Positions 8,129-17,189 are shown, counted from the first letter of the stretch. The stretch is 64,000 nt of DNA from an uncultured Christensenella sp. (GCA_910585955.1 CAJUGC010000003.1:158277-222276), one strand, 5' to 3'. Numbers and translations: made by a program. The notes: generated by a model not told the origin, from the letters alone.

Positions 8129-9905
8129 TTGTCTCCCCTCCCTCGTCCTCGAGTTTTTGGAGATCTACTGCTTTGCGATAGCTCGGGCAAGACCCGTATA
8201 GCTCGTCGTGCTTGCCGACAGCCGCAACTTTTCCTTCCTCCATAAATATTATCTTATCCATATCCTCGACCGTAGAAATACGATGAGCTATAAGAATGGT
8301 CGTCCGTCCCGCGCGAGTGCGCTTAAGCGCGGAAAGAATGTTCTTTTCGGTTTTCGTATCGACGGCGGATACCGAGTCGTCGAGTATGAGCACGGGAGCG
8401 TCTTTCATGAGCGCGCGGGCAATGGATATTCTTTGCTTCTGTCCGCCCGAAACGGTCACGCCGCGTTCGCCGAGTACCGTCGCATAGCCGTCCTTAAAGC
8501 CAGTTACGTTGTCGTGAACGTCGGCAAGTTTCGCCGCGTTTTCTACGCTTTCCGCGTCGTCGTCTCCGTCCGAAGCAAACGCAATATTGTTTGCTATCGT
8601 ATCGCAGAAGAGGAAGTTGTCCTGAGGAACATATGCCGCGGCCTTTCTCACGGAATTTATAGTAAGCCCGTTCACGTCGTTGCCGTCTATGAACAGCGTC
8701 CCGTCTGGCACATTGTATGTGCGCAAGATAAGATCGACGACCGTGGTTTTCCCGGCTCCGGCTTTGCCGACAAGCCCGACGCTTTCGCCAGCCTCTATCG
8801 TAAACGACACATTTTCGAGCGCGTCGTACGAGCTCCCCGGATAACGGAACGTAAGATCTTTAAACTCTATTTTTCCCTTAGTATCCGAAAGTTCCTTTGC
8901 CCCGTCCCTGTCCACGACCGTCGGTTTCGAGTCCAACAGTTCGCCTATGCGAGAGAGCGAGGCTTTTCCTCGCGACGCCATTTCTATCAGTTGCGAAACC
9001 GCCATGACGGGCCAAACTATGGCCGTAAAGTATCCTATGTATTCGACAAGCCTCCCGGCGTCGAAATCACCCTTGTATACGAGATAGCCGCCGTAGCCGA
9101 GAATTATGCACACGACCGATTCCACAAGCAGAGTAACCGTTATATTCAAAAGTACGGAAAGCTTGGTATAGGCGACGTTCGCGTCCTCGTTGTGCTTGTT
9201 GAGCCGTCTGAAAGCAAGCAGCTCCTTGAACTCCTTTACAAACGCTTTGACGACGGCTATGCCCGAAAAACTCTCCTGCGAAAAGTCCGACAGATCGGAA
9301 AACGCCGCCTGCCGCTCCTCCCACTTTTTCATCATATATTTGCCGACTATTATGCCGCCGAACAAAAGGAGCGCCATGGGAATGAGAGAAAGAAGAGTGA
9401 GCAATATGTCCATCTGCCACATCTTCACTATCGTCAGTCCTCCGAGAAAAAGCGCGTCGCACACCATAAGTACGCCCGAGCCGAAGCAGTCCTGAACCGT
9501 TTCGAGGTCGTTGGTATACAGCGACATGAGATTACCGACCTTGTTTACGGCATAGTATTCCTGCGAGAGAAATCTGCTCCTGTCAAACATTCTGTTGCGT
9601 ATGTCTGTTTCGACTTTTATTCCCGCTCCGAAAAAACACACGCGCCACAAAAACCGCCCGACAACCATTACGAGGATTATAACTATCAAAGGCAGACAGA
9701 TCCCGTCGAGAAGAAAATCCATGTCGAACGGCACAAGCCCGCCGTCTGTCTCGACAAATCCCGTATTCATTCCGTTTATTACCATGCGATAAAGCTCGGG
9801 CACTTTAAGTTGAAAATAATCGACAAGCACAAGCGCGGCTATCCCTATAAGCAGAAGCCACGCATACTTTAGATAGTATCTGTTTATGTGTTTTCCGAAT
9901 ATCAA
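8121..9905 (-). CDS. ABC transporter, fused permease and ATPase (exporter subunit A, degenerate Walker B)
   Basis: 594 residues if started at the TTG at 9905 (AAAGGG 7 nt before it). A longer frame to 9980 exists, but its first codons are the -35 box and spacer of a consensus promoter, so I reject it. Six membrane helices, then Walker A VGKAGAGKTT, signature VSGGQKQ and H-loop IAHR. The Walker B reads LILDDS, with Asp where the catalytic Glu normally stands, so this half carries the degenerate catalytic site known from heterodimeric exporters. It is the first gene of a two-gene operon with the subunit at 6239. Confidence 0.88.
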   Translation of the reverse strand: MIFGKHINRYYLKYAWLLLIGIAALVLVDYFQLKVPELYRMVINGMNTGFVETDGGLVPFDMDFLLDGICLPLIVIILVMVVGRFLWRVCFFGAGIKVETDIRNRMFDRSRFLSQEYYAVNKVGNLMSLYTNDLETVQDCFGSGVLMVCDALFLGGLTIVKMWQMDILLTLLSLIPMALLLFGGIIVGKYMMKKWEERQAAFSDLSDFSQESFSGIAVVKAFVKEFKELLAFRRLNKHNEDANVAYTKLSVLLNITVTLLVESVVCIILGYGGYLVYKGDFDAGRLVEYIGYFTAIVWPVMAVSQLIEMASRGKASLSRIGELLDSKPTVVDRDGAKELSDTKGKIEFKDLTFRYPGSSYDALENVSFTIEAGESVGLVGKAGAGKTTVVDLILRTYNVPDGTLFIDGNDVNGLTINSVRKAAAYVPQDNFLFCDTIANNIAFASDGDDDAESVENAAKLADVHDNVTGFKDGYATVLGERGVTVSGGQKQRISIARALMKDAPVLILDDSVSAVDTKTEKNILSALKRTRAGRTTILIAHRISTVEDMDKIIFMEEGKVAAVGKHDELYGSCPSYRKAVDLQKLEDEGGETNA

Positions 9906-9951
9906 AAGTTTACCCTTTGTACGCCTTCCGCGCAATTTTCTTTCGGTTGCT

Positions 9952-9980
9952 ATTCTACCATAATCGTCCTTTGTTGTCAA
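9952..9980 (-). promoter_or_regulatory. Sigma-A promoter of the ABC exporter operon
   Basis: Minus-strand TTGACA (9980-9975), 17-nt spacer, TAGAAT (9957-9952). Start of transcription near 9945, about 40 nt before the chosen TTG start codon at 9905. Confidence 0.75.
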
Positions 9981-10022
9981 TATTTATCGGGCGCAATTTC
10001 GACATTCGGCGAGGAGCTTAAA

Positions 10023-10062
10023 AACACGCCTCGAAAAGCGGTCAAACTTTTCAAGGCGCGTT
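10023..10062 (-). terminator. Intrinsic terminator after the GH3 gene
   Basis: A 16-bp imperfect stem (10023-10038 with 10047-10062, one mismatch and one G-T) is followed on the minus strand by TTTTAAGC. It lies 26 nt beyond the GH3 stop codon. Confidence 0.7.
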
Positions 10063-10087
10063 CCTTAGCTTTGTTTTATCGATAATT

Positions 10088-13054
10088 TCAGGTTTCTGTC
10101 TTTTTCTTGCCCTTCACAAATGTCAATACCGCCATGACCGTGCAAGCCGCCGCCGCAAGTCCGAATACGATCGTCAAGGTTATAAGCGTAGGTTCCCACC
10201 ATGGAATAATACTTACGGTTTTAGCCGTAATGCCGCTTTCGGTTATATACGGGTTCATCGCCGAACTGTTTGCCGTGGTGTACAAGATTCTATGCGCCGC
10301 CTCGCGAAGCCAAGCGGCCATTGCAGGATCGTTTTTGTACGGATTCAATTGCGTTACATACGCTTCGCTCGTGCTGAGCCAGCAATCGTTACCGGCTTTA
10401 AGTCCGTTCGCTATGCGCATATAGCCCGTGCTCATCATCGACGCGTCGGTCACGACATGACCGTCGAAGCCCCACTCGTCTCTGAGCACCTCGGTAAGCA
10501 GAGCGCGAGACGCTCCCGTCCACTGACAGCCTATGCGATTGAAGGACGACATTATACCGTGCGCCTTGCCCTGCTGAACGGCGATCTCGAACGCCTCGAG
10601 ATATATTTCGCGTATCGCCTGCTCTCCCGCAAACGTCGCAATACCTATGCGGTTTGTTTCCTGATCGTTTAAGGCGAAGTGCTTTACATACACATACATA
10701 CCTTTCGATTGCGCGCCTAGAGTCTGCGCAGCCGCCATAGTCCCCGAAAGATAGGGGTCTTCGCTGTAGTACTCGTAATTTCTTCCCGCAAAGGCGTTTC
10801 GATGAATGTTCGTCGCCGGCGCGTACCAGCCCGTAACTCCGAGCGCAAGTCCGTCCTCTCCTACCATTTCGCCCATTCTTCGCACCAGATCGGAATTCCA
10901 TGTGCTTGCAAGCACGATCTCCGCGGGGAAGCCCATGCCGCTTTCGCCGCCGTACAGCTCGCCCGAAAGTCCGGCGGGACCGTCGTAATCGAGACAGTTG
11001 TCCTTATTTATCTTGGGAATGCCCGCAGTCTGATAACCCGCCGTGCCGGCAAGCTTCGCCATTTCCTCCCAGGTGAGGCTGTCGAGTATCTCCGTCCACA
11101 CCTCGTCGTCATACGCAAGTCCGCGCGCGTCGATGAGAGTTTTGGTTACGGGTTTACCCATATCGGGCGCTTTCGTAACTGACGGATCTGTCTTGTACTC
11201 GTCCTTTAAATCGATCTTCATCTGCTCGGTGGGCGCAAGCGACGCGTAAGTCTCGGGATAGGTTGACTGCCAATCGGAACGCGAAAGCATCTTCTGCTCC
11301 AAACCGTAATATTCGAGCGACGCATTGTCGAAACGATTGGTTATCTCATGCTGCGTTATTCCGTCCTTGGAATATGTCGTCGAATCGGTTTTCGGATTGT
11401 TCCACTTCCATGCGAAAGCCTTATCGCCGCTCGAAGTCATGCCGTCGGCCGTCGTCTTTCCCTTTGCCGCGAGAATGTTGTCGAGTGCGTCGTGTACGTT
11501 TTTACCGCAAGCGAAGTAGTAGTCGCCCGCCTCGAGTATGTACGTCTTTGCCGTCTTTGCGTCATATGCGCGCAAATCTTCCTTGGAGACCGTAGCCGTC
11601 ACGGTAACGGGAGAATCCGCCGGCAGGAGTTCGTCTGTCTTTGCAAACGCACACAGCTCTATAGCCGATTTTTCTATGCCGCCTTCGGTATACGGTGCTT
11701 GGAAGTAAAACTGAACAACCTCCTTGCCCGCAACCGTACCGATGTTTTTCACGTCGACGGAAAGCTCGAAAGACTTTTTGTCCGCGCTCTCCTTTGCCGT
11801 AAACGACGAGTACTCGAACTCTGTGTACGAAAGTCCGTACCCGAACGGGAATACGACTTCCTCATCGTAATTCCAACCGCCGACCGAATCGTATGTGCCC
11901 ACAGTCGATTCGGCGCCGAATCTATTGTATACGCAGTCCTCATAGCGCGTTTCGTAATAGCGATAGCCGACATATATACCCTCTTCTTCCACGAGATATT
12001 TAGTGCCGTTCGTAACGCCCGTAGCGCTCGCGAAAGTGTAGTTTCCGCTGTTCTTGACCGACGGCGCGGAGTTTGCGCTCGATGCGTAAGTATCCGTAAG
12101 TCTGCCCGACGGATTGACCTTTCCCGTAAGCAGCTTGCCGACGGCGGACATACCTTTTTGTCCGACGTTGCCCACCCAAAGGCAGGCGTCTATCGAATAA
12201 TCGGCGACGCTAAGAAACCCGAGTTCCATCGGATTGGGAGAATTGACAAGCACGACGATCTTTTTTATACCGCCGCTCTTTCTAAGCGCACCGAGATTTT
12301 CGAACACGGCTTTCTCCTGATCTGTAAGGGCGAGCACGCTCGAATGGTTTTCGGCTGCCGTCGAATATTCGTTGTACGCGTTCGGATTGCCTTTGGGGTC
12401 GGAGCGCATATCCTGCGTATAGTCCGCGCCTTCGCCGCCCGTGCGGGCAAGCACGACTATCGCCGCGTCGGTGTAGTCACCGATAGCGCCGGACACTTTA
12501 CCGTCCCAGCCGTATTCGTTTACGATAAACTTTCCGCCCATGAGTCCCGGCACCGAACGGCGCTTACCCGAGTCGGAATACACCTTCCAAAGCTGTTCGT
12601 TCACCGAAAGTCCGGCGTCCGACAGAGAATCTTTGAGGTTCTTGCTTTTAGAGGAGTTGATCGCGCCCGAACCGCCGCCGCCGTAAATCATATCGACGGA
12701 CGCAATGTTAAACGCGCTTACTCTGCTTCCCTCCGAAAGCGGAAGCGCGCCGTTGTTTTTCAAAAGTACGCTCCCTTCTTCCACAAGCCGCTCGCTGACA
12801 AGCGTCTGCTCGGCGGTTTTCTCTTCTTCCGAGGAAAATTCGCTTTTGAACTTCCCTTCCGTCTCGTCTCCCGGTTCCACCCTGTTTCCGTTTTCGTCGT
12901 AATATTCTATGTCCGTGCGCTTGCAGTTAAGATATCTGTCGACGATGACATAGTAGTATCTCGCAACAGAAGTACCGACGATAAGCGCTATGAACAGTAC
13001 GGCAAGCACCGAAGCAAGCACCGTCCACAATATTTTTTTATTCTTCAATGTCAT
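10088..13054 (-). CDS. Membrane-anchored GH3 beta-glucosidase with inverted domain order
   Basis: 988 residues. A membrane helix (9-32), then the GH3 C-terminal-type alpha/beta domain (about 85-400), a fibronectin-III-like domain (about 410-520), then the catalytic TIM barrel (about 650-930), and a second membrane helix (956-980). Most GH3 enzymes have barrel first; the reversed order is known from some Ruminococcus and Butyrivibrio enzymes. Nucleophile candidate is D870 in GHVVTDASMM; acid/base candidate is E208 in TGGEGADYTQ. KHFALNDQET (791-800) is the conserved barrel motif. It would act on beta-linked glucosides at the outer membrane face. It lies 20 nt after an Ig-domain lipoprotein in the same operon. 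Family call is secure; substrate is not. Confidence 0.9.
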   Translation of the reverse strand: MTLKNKKILWTVLASVLAVLFIALIVGTSVARYYYVIVDRYLNCKRTDIEYYDENGNRVEPGDETEGKFKSEFSSEEEKTAEQTLVSERLVEEGSVLLKNNGALPLSEGSRVSAFNIASVDMIYGGGGSGAINSSKSKNLKDSLSDAGLSVNEQLWKVYSDSGKRRSVPGLMGGKFIVNEYGWDGKVSGAIGDYTDAAIVVLARTGGEGADYTQDMRSDPKGNPNAYNEYSTAAENHSSVLALTDQEKAVFENLGALRKSGGIKKIVVLVNSPNPMELGFLSVADYSIDACLWVGNVGQKGMSAVGKLLTGKVNPSGRLTDTYASSANSAPSVKNSGNYTFASATGVTNGTKYLVEEEGIYVGYRYYETRYEDCVYNRFGAESTVGTYDSVGGWNYDEEVVFPFGYGLSYTEFEYSSFTAKESADKKSFELSVDVKNIGTVAGKEVVQFYFQAPYTEGGIEKSAIELCAFAKTDELLPADSPVTVTATVSKEDLRAYDAKTAKTYILEAGDYYFACGKNVHDALDNILAAKGKTTADGMTSSGDKAFAWKWNNPKTDSTTYSKDGITQHEITNRFDNASLEYYGLEQKMLSRSDWQSTYPETYASLAPTEQMKIDLKDEYKTDPSVTKAPDMGKPVTKTLIDARGLAYDDEVWTEILDSLTWEEMAKLAGTAGYQTAGIPKINKDNCLDYDGPAGLSGELYGGESGMGFPAEIVLASTWNSDLVRRMGEMVGEDGLALGVTGWYAPATNIHRNAFAGRNYEYYSEDPYLSGTMAAAQTLGAQSKGMYVYVKHFALNDQETNRIGIATFAGEQAIREIYLEAFEIAVQQGKAHGIMSSFNRIGCQWTGASRALLTEVLRDEWGFDGHVVTDASMMSTGYMRIANGLKAGNDCWLSTSEAYVTQLNPYKNDPAMAAWLREAAHRILYTTANSSAMNPYITESGITAKTVSIIPWWEPTLITLTIVFGLAAAACTVMAVLTFVKGKKKTET

Positions 13055-13074
13055 TATGCCACATCCTAAAGCTA

Positions 13075-14544
13075 TCAGACAAGCGTGGGGTTGACTACGG
13101 TCACGTCCGAAGAGAACGAAATATAGTCAAACTTGAAGTTCGTGATCTTCTGCTCTGCGCCCGCCTCGTTTTTCGGAAGCTCCTTCCAGGTTATCTCTAT
13201 GACGTTGTCGCCCTTTTTGAGATCGACCGAGGTTTCAAATTCGACGAACTTGGATATGGACGAAAGCTCGCCCGTTACGGAAACTTCGACGCCGTTGACT
13301 TTAAGCGCGATATACTGACCGAGATCGTAGCCCTTCTTATACGCAAGCATACAGAGCTTCATGGTCGCGCCGCTCACCTGCTCGGCGGAGTTTACCGTCA
13401 TCTTCCAGACATTGCCGACCGTACCGCAATACTGAAGATAGTTGCCGCCGCTCATCTTGGCGTCGTCCTTTAACATTGCCGAACTTGCCGACTGCGATTT
13501 CATTTTGCTGTAATCGCCCCATTCCGCCTCGACGTGTTCGCCCGCTTTTACCTCCGTCTTTTCGGGCGCGCCATGCCCCTCGCCCTTGACGGGAGCGGCA
13601 AAGCCCATTGCCGAAATAGTGGCGTCGAAAGTGATCGTATTGTTTTCGCCGAGCGTAACGATTGACGTGCAACCCGTGATCTCGAACGCTTCCATTCCGA
13701 GCAGCATATCGAACATATCCTTCATGTCGTCGGGTACGAATCCCGCAAGTCCTTTAAGCGACTGAGGATCGAAAATATATGTATTGAGCGTTAGCCAGAA
13801 ATCCTCGCCGTTTTTATCCCATACGCCGGGGAAATCGAGAAACTTTCCAAGCATATTGTCTACGGTTGCACCCATGCCCGACTCCAAAAGCCCGCGAAGC
13901 GTATAATCGTTGTAGAACGTAAAATTGATGTTTGCCTTCTGTTCCGCAAGCTCGATCGACCCGACCGCTCTGTACACGGGAACGGGATCGAACGCGTCCG
14001 GATCCGCCGCAACCGTTACGGGAATTTCGACGCTCGCTTCGCCGACAGACACCGTTACTTTTTGATCGTTTGCGCACAGCGCGCGGGACGGCTTAAGTTT
14101 GTAGTCCGTGATTTCCGCCGTAGTTCCGTCGTTGTACGTTGCGCTCACCTTAAGCCCCGTCTTGTCGAAAGTCTCGCCTGCCGTATATTCGGTCTTGTTA
14201 GGTTCGGCCGCAATCTCCAACGAAGTCACTGCTTTCGCCGCCACGCTGATTTGCTGCGTCACGGTCTGCCCCTCGTAAGTAACGGTGATTTTCGTATCGG
14301 TAGTCTTAAGCTCGCCCATCGGCTCGTAAGTGTATTCCGTAACCTCTTCTTTTTCCTCTCCGTAAATCGCGGTAATGACCATTCCCGCGGGATCGAATTT
14401 CTGCCCCTCTATGTACTCGATTTTGGTAGGAGCAGTCGTCACCTCCAAACCGGTTACGGTCCTGCCGCAAGCCGCAAACGCGAGCGCCAGCATCATGACC
14501 GCCGCAGCGATAAGCGCTATCGCCGTCTTTCTCGTCTTCTTCAT
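13075..14544 (-). CDS. Lipoprotein with two bacterial Ig-like domains and a CBM-like C-terminus
   Basis: 489 residues from the ATG at 14544 (GGAGG 5 nt upstream); a longer frame is rejected. Signal peptide with lipobox FAAC, modified Cys at 26. Two Big_3-type Ig-like repeats follow (about 30-100 and 103-180), each with the pattern PTKIEYIEGQKFD / PNKTEYTAGETFD. The middle (about 190-320) is not recognised. The last 130 residues resemble a carbohydrate-binding beta-sandwich of CBM6/35 type, ending in NFKFDYISF. It precedes the GH3 gene by 20 nt in one operon, which suggests surface sugar capture for the beta-glucosidase; that partnership is inference. Confidence 0.75.
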   Translation of the reverse strand: MKKTRKTAIALIAAAVMMLALAFAACGRTVTGLEVTTAPTKIEYIEGQKFDPAGMVITAIYGEEKEEVTEYTYEPMGELKTTDTKITVTYEGQTVTQQISVAAKAVTSLEIAAEPNKTEYTAGETFDKTGLKVSATYNDGTTAEITDYKLKPSRALCANDQKVTVSVGEASVEIPVTVAADPDAFDPVPVYRAVGSIELAEQKANINFTFYNDYTLRGLLESGMGATVDNMLGKFLDFPGVWDKNGEDFWLTLNTYIFDPQSLKGLAGFVPDDMKDMFDMLLGMEAFEITGCTSIVTLGENNTITFDATISAMGFAAPVKGEGHGAPEKTEVKAGEHVEAEWGDYSKMKSQSASSAMLKDDAKMSGGNYLQYCGTVGNVWKMTVNSAEQVSGATMKLCMLAYKKGYDLGQYIALKVNGVEVSVTGELSSISKFVEFETSVDLKKGDNVIEITWKELPKNEAGAEQKITNFKFDYISFSSDVTVVNPTLV

Positions 14545-14564
14545 TTTTGCCTCCTGAAAATATA

Positions 14565-14592
14565 AATTTCCGCCACCCTTTGTGACGGAAAC
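14565..14592 (-). other. Hairpin in the 5' leader of the Ig-lipoprotein/GH3 operon
   Basis: The leader immediately after the predicted start of transcription folds into TTTCCGTCAC-loop-GTGGCGGAAA, a 10-bp stem with one T-G pair and a 5-nt loop. The ribosome site GGAGG lies just downstream and is free. It may stabilise the messenger at its 5' end or be an operator palindrome. Confidence 0.5.
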
Positions 14593-14621
14593 ATTATAAT
14601 AAAACCGATTCTGATTGTAAA
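14593..14621 (-). promoter_or_regulatory. Sigma-A promoter of the Ig-lipoprotein/GH3 operon
   Basis: Minus-strand TTTACA (14621-14616), 17-nt spacer, TATAAT (14598-14593). Confidence 0.75.
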
Positions 14622-14668
14622 TGACGACAGGCACGCTCCGTCGCCGAAGAGGCATACTTTGCTATAAT

Positions 14669-16033
14669 TTAATCGTTTGGATAAAAAGATTTCGGAAAAA
14701 GCACCGTAAGCACAAAACGCTCGTCCTTTGTTTCAATACGCATCGAGCCGTCGTATCTCTCGACAATATTGCGTATGCTTTTCAAACCGTAGCCGTGATT
14801 GGCTTTATCGCTTTTCGTAGTTGCGGGCATTCCTCTTTCCAGCTTTACGGCAAAAGGCGAATAGTTGGAGATGCGAACCATCGTCATCTCGTTTACTTTC
14901 CTCACTTCCACGTCCACCGTCTTCTTCTCCGCGTCGTCCACCATCATAAGACACTCTATCGCATTGTCGAGAGCGTTTCCGAAAAGCGAGTACAGATGCG
15001 CGGGCTCCATTGCGGCAAGACACTTTCCGTCGGCTATGCACGATATGCTTATTCCGTTTTTCGCACCCGATATACTTTTTTCGGCAAGCACTACGTCCAA
15101 AGTTTCGTTTCCCGTAAAGAATGCCGACTCGTACGTCTTTAGGCATTTGTCTATCTCTTCTTTACATACGCTATCGCTTTCTATGCTTCTTAAAAGATAT
15201 TTCAAATCATGAAACTTTATATTCAGCTGTTCGATATTGCTTTTGCTCAGTTCGTAATGCCTCCTGTCCGCTTCCCACAGCCAATGTATTCGACGGTTAT
15301 CCCGTTCCATGTCCCGTCGAAGAATTCCTTCGAACAAAGTAAACAACGTGAGAATACAGATTATGAACGCCAGTCCGCACTCTATAAAGATCATCAGGGT
15401 CTGCCGCATACCCTGTATGCCCATATACGACAAACTCAATCCGCTGAAGATTATCATTACCAAAAGAACCATACCGAAAAAAACAAGCAGCCTTTTGTTT
15501 TCTATATCTACATGTTCCTTACCCTTAAGCTTTCTCGCGAACAAAAACCATATAGCAATATAGACAAGCCCCATGACGAGAAACCTAAGCGGAATATCGA
15601 AATGCGAATCCGAACCGAAAAACAAATAATACTGCATCAAAAAGTTGATCCTGTAAACTATGTGCTGTACGGAGTATCCGCACACGCCGCAAAACGCCGC
15701 GTCGATATAATTGGAATAAAAACAAAACCTCAGAGTCCCTATGCTCACGGCAAATACCGCTATTAAGTACAAGATAACTATTGTTCCCAAAAGCCCTACG
15801 GCGCCTATGTCTTCGAGATCCGAAACTTCATAAAGCTTATATCCGAGCCAAACGACAAGTACGGAAAGTCCTCCGACGACGATAATGCTTCCCATAAGAC
15901 GTACCCAAAACAGCGGCTTCTTTTTCATGTAAAAAGAAAACAGCAGCACGCTCGTGATAAGTTCGGCATAAAACATGAGACAACTGAAGACGATCGACGC
16001 TTCAGTCAGATCCCCGGCCCAATCAAACACCAT
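14669..16033 (-). CDS. GHKL-type sensor histidine kinase
   Basis: 454 residues. Six to seven membrane helices fill the first 220 residues, as in AgrC/VirS-like kinases. The cytoplasmic part has a phosphoacceptor-like segment KFHDLKYLLRSIES (about 273-286) and a GHKL ATPase domain: N-box NALDNAIECL, then the glycine box HGYGLKSIRNIV near 405. It lies 8 nt after the LytTR response regulator at 16042, so the pair is one operon. Kinases of this class often sense peptides, but no peptide gene is visible next to it. Family call is firm, signal unknown. Confidence 0.88.
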   Translation of the reverse strand: MVFDWAGDLTEASIVFSCLMFYAELITSVLLFSFYMKKKPLFWVRLMGSIIVVGGLSVLVVWLGYKLYEVSDLEDIGAVGLLGTIVILYLIAVFAVSIGTLRFCFYSNYIDAAFCGVCGYSVQHIVYRINFLMQYYLFFGSDSHFDIPLRFLVMGLVYIAIWFLFARKLKGKEHVDIENKRLLVFFGMVLLVMIIFSGLSLSYMGIQGMRQTLMIFIECGLAFIICILTLFTLFEGILRRDMERDNRRIHWLWEADRRHYELSKSNIEQLNIKFHDLKYLLRSIESDSVCKEEIDKCLKTYESAFFTGNETLDVVLAEKSISGAKNGISISCIADGKCLAAMEPAHLYSLFGNALDNAIECLMMVDDAEKKTVDVEVRKVNEMTMVRISNYSPFAVKLERGMPATTKSDKANHGYGLKSIRNIVERYDGSMRIETKDERFVLTVLFPKSFYPND

Positions 16034-16041
16034 TGTTCACC

Positions 16042-16746
16042 TCATCTGTCTATATACTTCAAAAGATCGTTTAAAAATTCTTTTTTTCTTCCTCGACTTA
16101 CGGGGAGTTCCTCGCCGCCCTTAAGGCAGACAACGTCGTCTTTAAACGACGAAACGAATTTCAAATTTATGAGCAAATAATTGTTGCATCGCGAGAAATT
16201 CAATCCGTCTAGTTGCTTTTCGACGTCTTTTAATACGCCGCGCACGGAAACGTCGCCGTTTTCCGTATGCCAAACTACGGTATGTTTCATAACTTCGACG
16301 TAGATTATACTGTCGGAAGGCATTACTTTTATTCCGTTTCTCGTCGATGCGAGAATATTTACGCTCTGCTTGCGGCTTATCGCGGCAATCGCCTTTCTCA
16401 AATTCGTTTTTAGCGCATAGTTCGTCACGGGTTTCACGATAAATCCGACGGCGTCTACTTCGTATCCTCTGACAGCATATTGCGATAGATTTGTTACGAA
16501 AACAATTTGCACATCGGGATCTTTTTCTCGCAATTTTTGCGAGGTCTTATATCCGTCGAGACGCGGCATTTCTATATCCATGAATACGACGTCGAAATCT
16601 CCGCGGTAGGCATCCAAAAACTCAAGCCCGTTACTAAAAACAGAGCATATATGTTCGCCGCCCGTTTCCTCGAAAAACGACTTTATGCCCGATATAAGGC
16701 AGGCTATTTCCTTTTCCTCGTCCTCGACTATGGCAATTCTTATCAT
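16042..16746 (-). CDS. LytTR-family response regulator
   Basis: 234 residues: receiver domain 1-120 with acidic pair ED near 9-10, phosphoacceptor Asp in VVFMDIEMPRLDG, and conserved Thr/Lys positions (FVTN, KPVTN); then a LytTR DNA-binding domain (about 135-234) with FSRCNNYLLINLKFV. First gene of the operon with the GHKL kinase at 14669. Its own promoter is at 16780-16808. The ribosome site is weak (AGGGTG). Targets are unknown; the flanking carbohydrate genes are candidates only by position. Confidence 0.9.
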   Translation of the reverse strand: MIRIAIVEDEEKEIACLISGIKSFFEETGGEHICSVFSNGLEFLDAYRGDFDVVFMDIEMPRLDGYKTSQKLREKDPDVQIVFVTNLSQYAVRGYEVDAVGFIVKPVTNYALKTNLRKAIAAISRKQSVNILASTRNGIKVMPSDSIIYVEVMKHTVVWHTENGDVSVRGVLKDVEKQLDGLNFSRCNNYLLINLKFVSSFKDDVVCLKGGEELPVSRGRKKEFLNDLLKYIDR

Positions 16747-16779
16747 TATATCACCCTATCGACAGTAAAACTTTTTAAG

Positions 16780-16808
16780 ATTATATCATATTATCGGACG
16801 AAAAGCAA
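16780..16808 (-). promoter_or_regulatory. Sigma-A promoter of the two-component operon
   Basis: Minus-strand TTGCTT (16808-16803), 17-nt spacer, TATAAT (16785-16780). The same -35 hexamer and spacing as the promoter at 2576-2604. Confidence 0.75.
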
Positions 16809-16856
16809 CGGCTTTGGTCACGCTTTGTCATCCGAGAGGCACACATTGCAATATAA

Positions 16857-16885
16857 AAACGCCTGCTTCGAGAAAACAGGCGTTT
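16857..16885 (-). terminator. Intrinsic terminator, probably the original one of the GGGtGRT gene
   Basis: AAACGCCTG pairs with CAGGCGTTT (9 bp, loop 11 nt); on the minus strand it is followed by TTTTTATAT. It lies just left of the displaced 3' gene end at 16926-16970, so before integration of the mobile element it would have been the terminator of the gene now ending at 21799. Confidence 0.7.
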
Positions 16886-16925
16886 GACGAGTAACAATCA
16901 ATATCCTATTACAAAGGAATTTTGC

Positions 16926-16970
16926 TTACTTTGCAAGAGCCTCTTGCACGGCAACCGCAACGGCAACCGT
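16926..16970 (-). repeat. attL of the integrative element: duplicate of the GGGtGRT gene 3' end
   Basis: Positions 16926-16955 are identical to 21799-21828 over 30 nt, including the stop codon. The similarity continues to 16970 with three mismatches (16956, 16965, 16968). Read on the minus strand it still encodes TVAVAVAVQEALAK and stop, the exact C-terminus of the gene at 21799, and all three mismatches are third-codon-position and silent. Together with 21799-21828 it frames a 4.9-kb segment with an integrase, so I call it an attachment site. Confidence 0.8.
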
Positions 16971-16994
16971 ATGGTCTTTTTGCCTTTTTTGTGT

Positions 16995-17189
16995 TTACGC
17001 ACCAACCGGTCTGAAAACAGCGTATATATGTAAATCGTCTGTAATATTTACATCATGTCGTGTAGCCGTTTTCACTCCATCCGACCACTCAACAAATTCA
17101 TATCCTTTCAACGGTTCGGCAGTGACCGCCAGAGCGTCGTCACCGTATAACACATATTGCGTGTCTCCGGTATGACCATATATATATAT
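16995..17189 (-). pseudogene. Out-of-frame C-terminal InlB-type repeat of the lipoprotein metalloprotease
   Basis: In the frame one step away from the gene at 17140-18732, this stretch encodes YGDDALAVTAEPLKGYEFVEW and SDGVKTATRHDVN, closely matching an earlier repeat of that protein (YGDDTLAVTAVP, SDGVKEPTRHD). It ends at a stop at 16995. It has no start of its own that makes sense, so it is the detached tail of the upstream gene. Adding one AT unit at the tract 17178-17190 would join the frames and give a 579-residue protein. Confidence 0.75.

Noticed and set aside
16926..16970. Separate small peptide gene at the left attachment site
   Set aside because: It has no start codon or ribosome site; the 15 codons are the copied end of the GGGtGRT gene.
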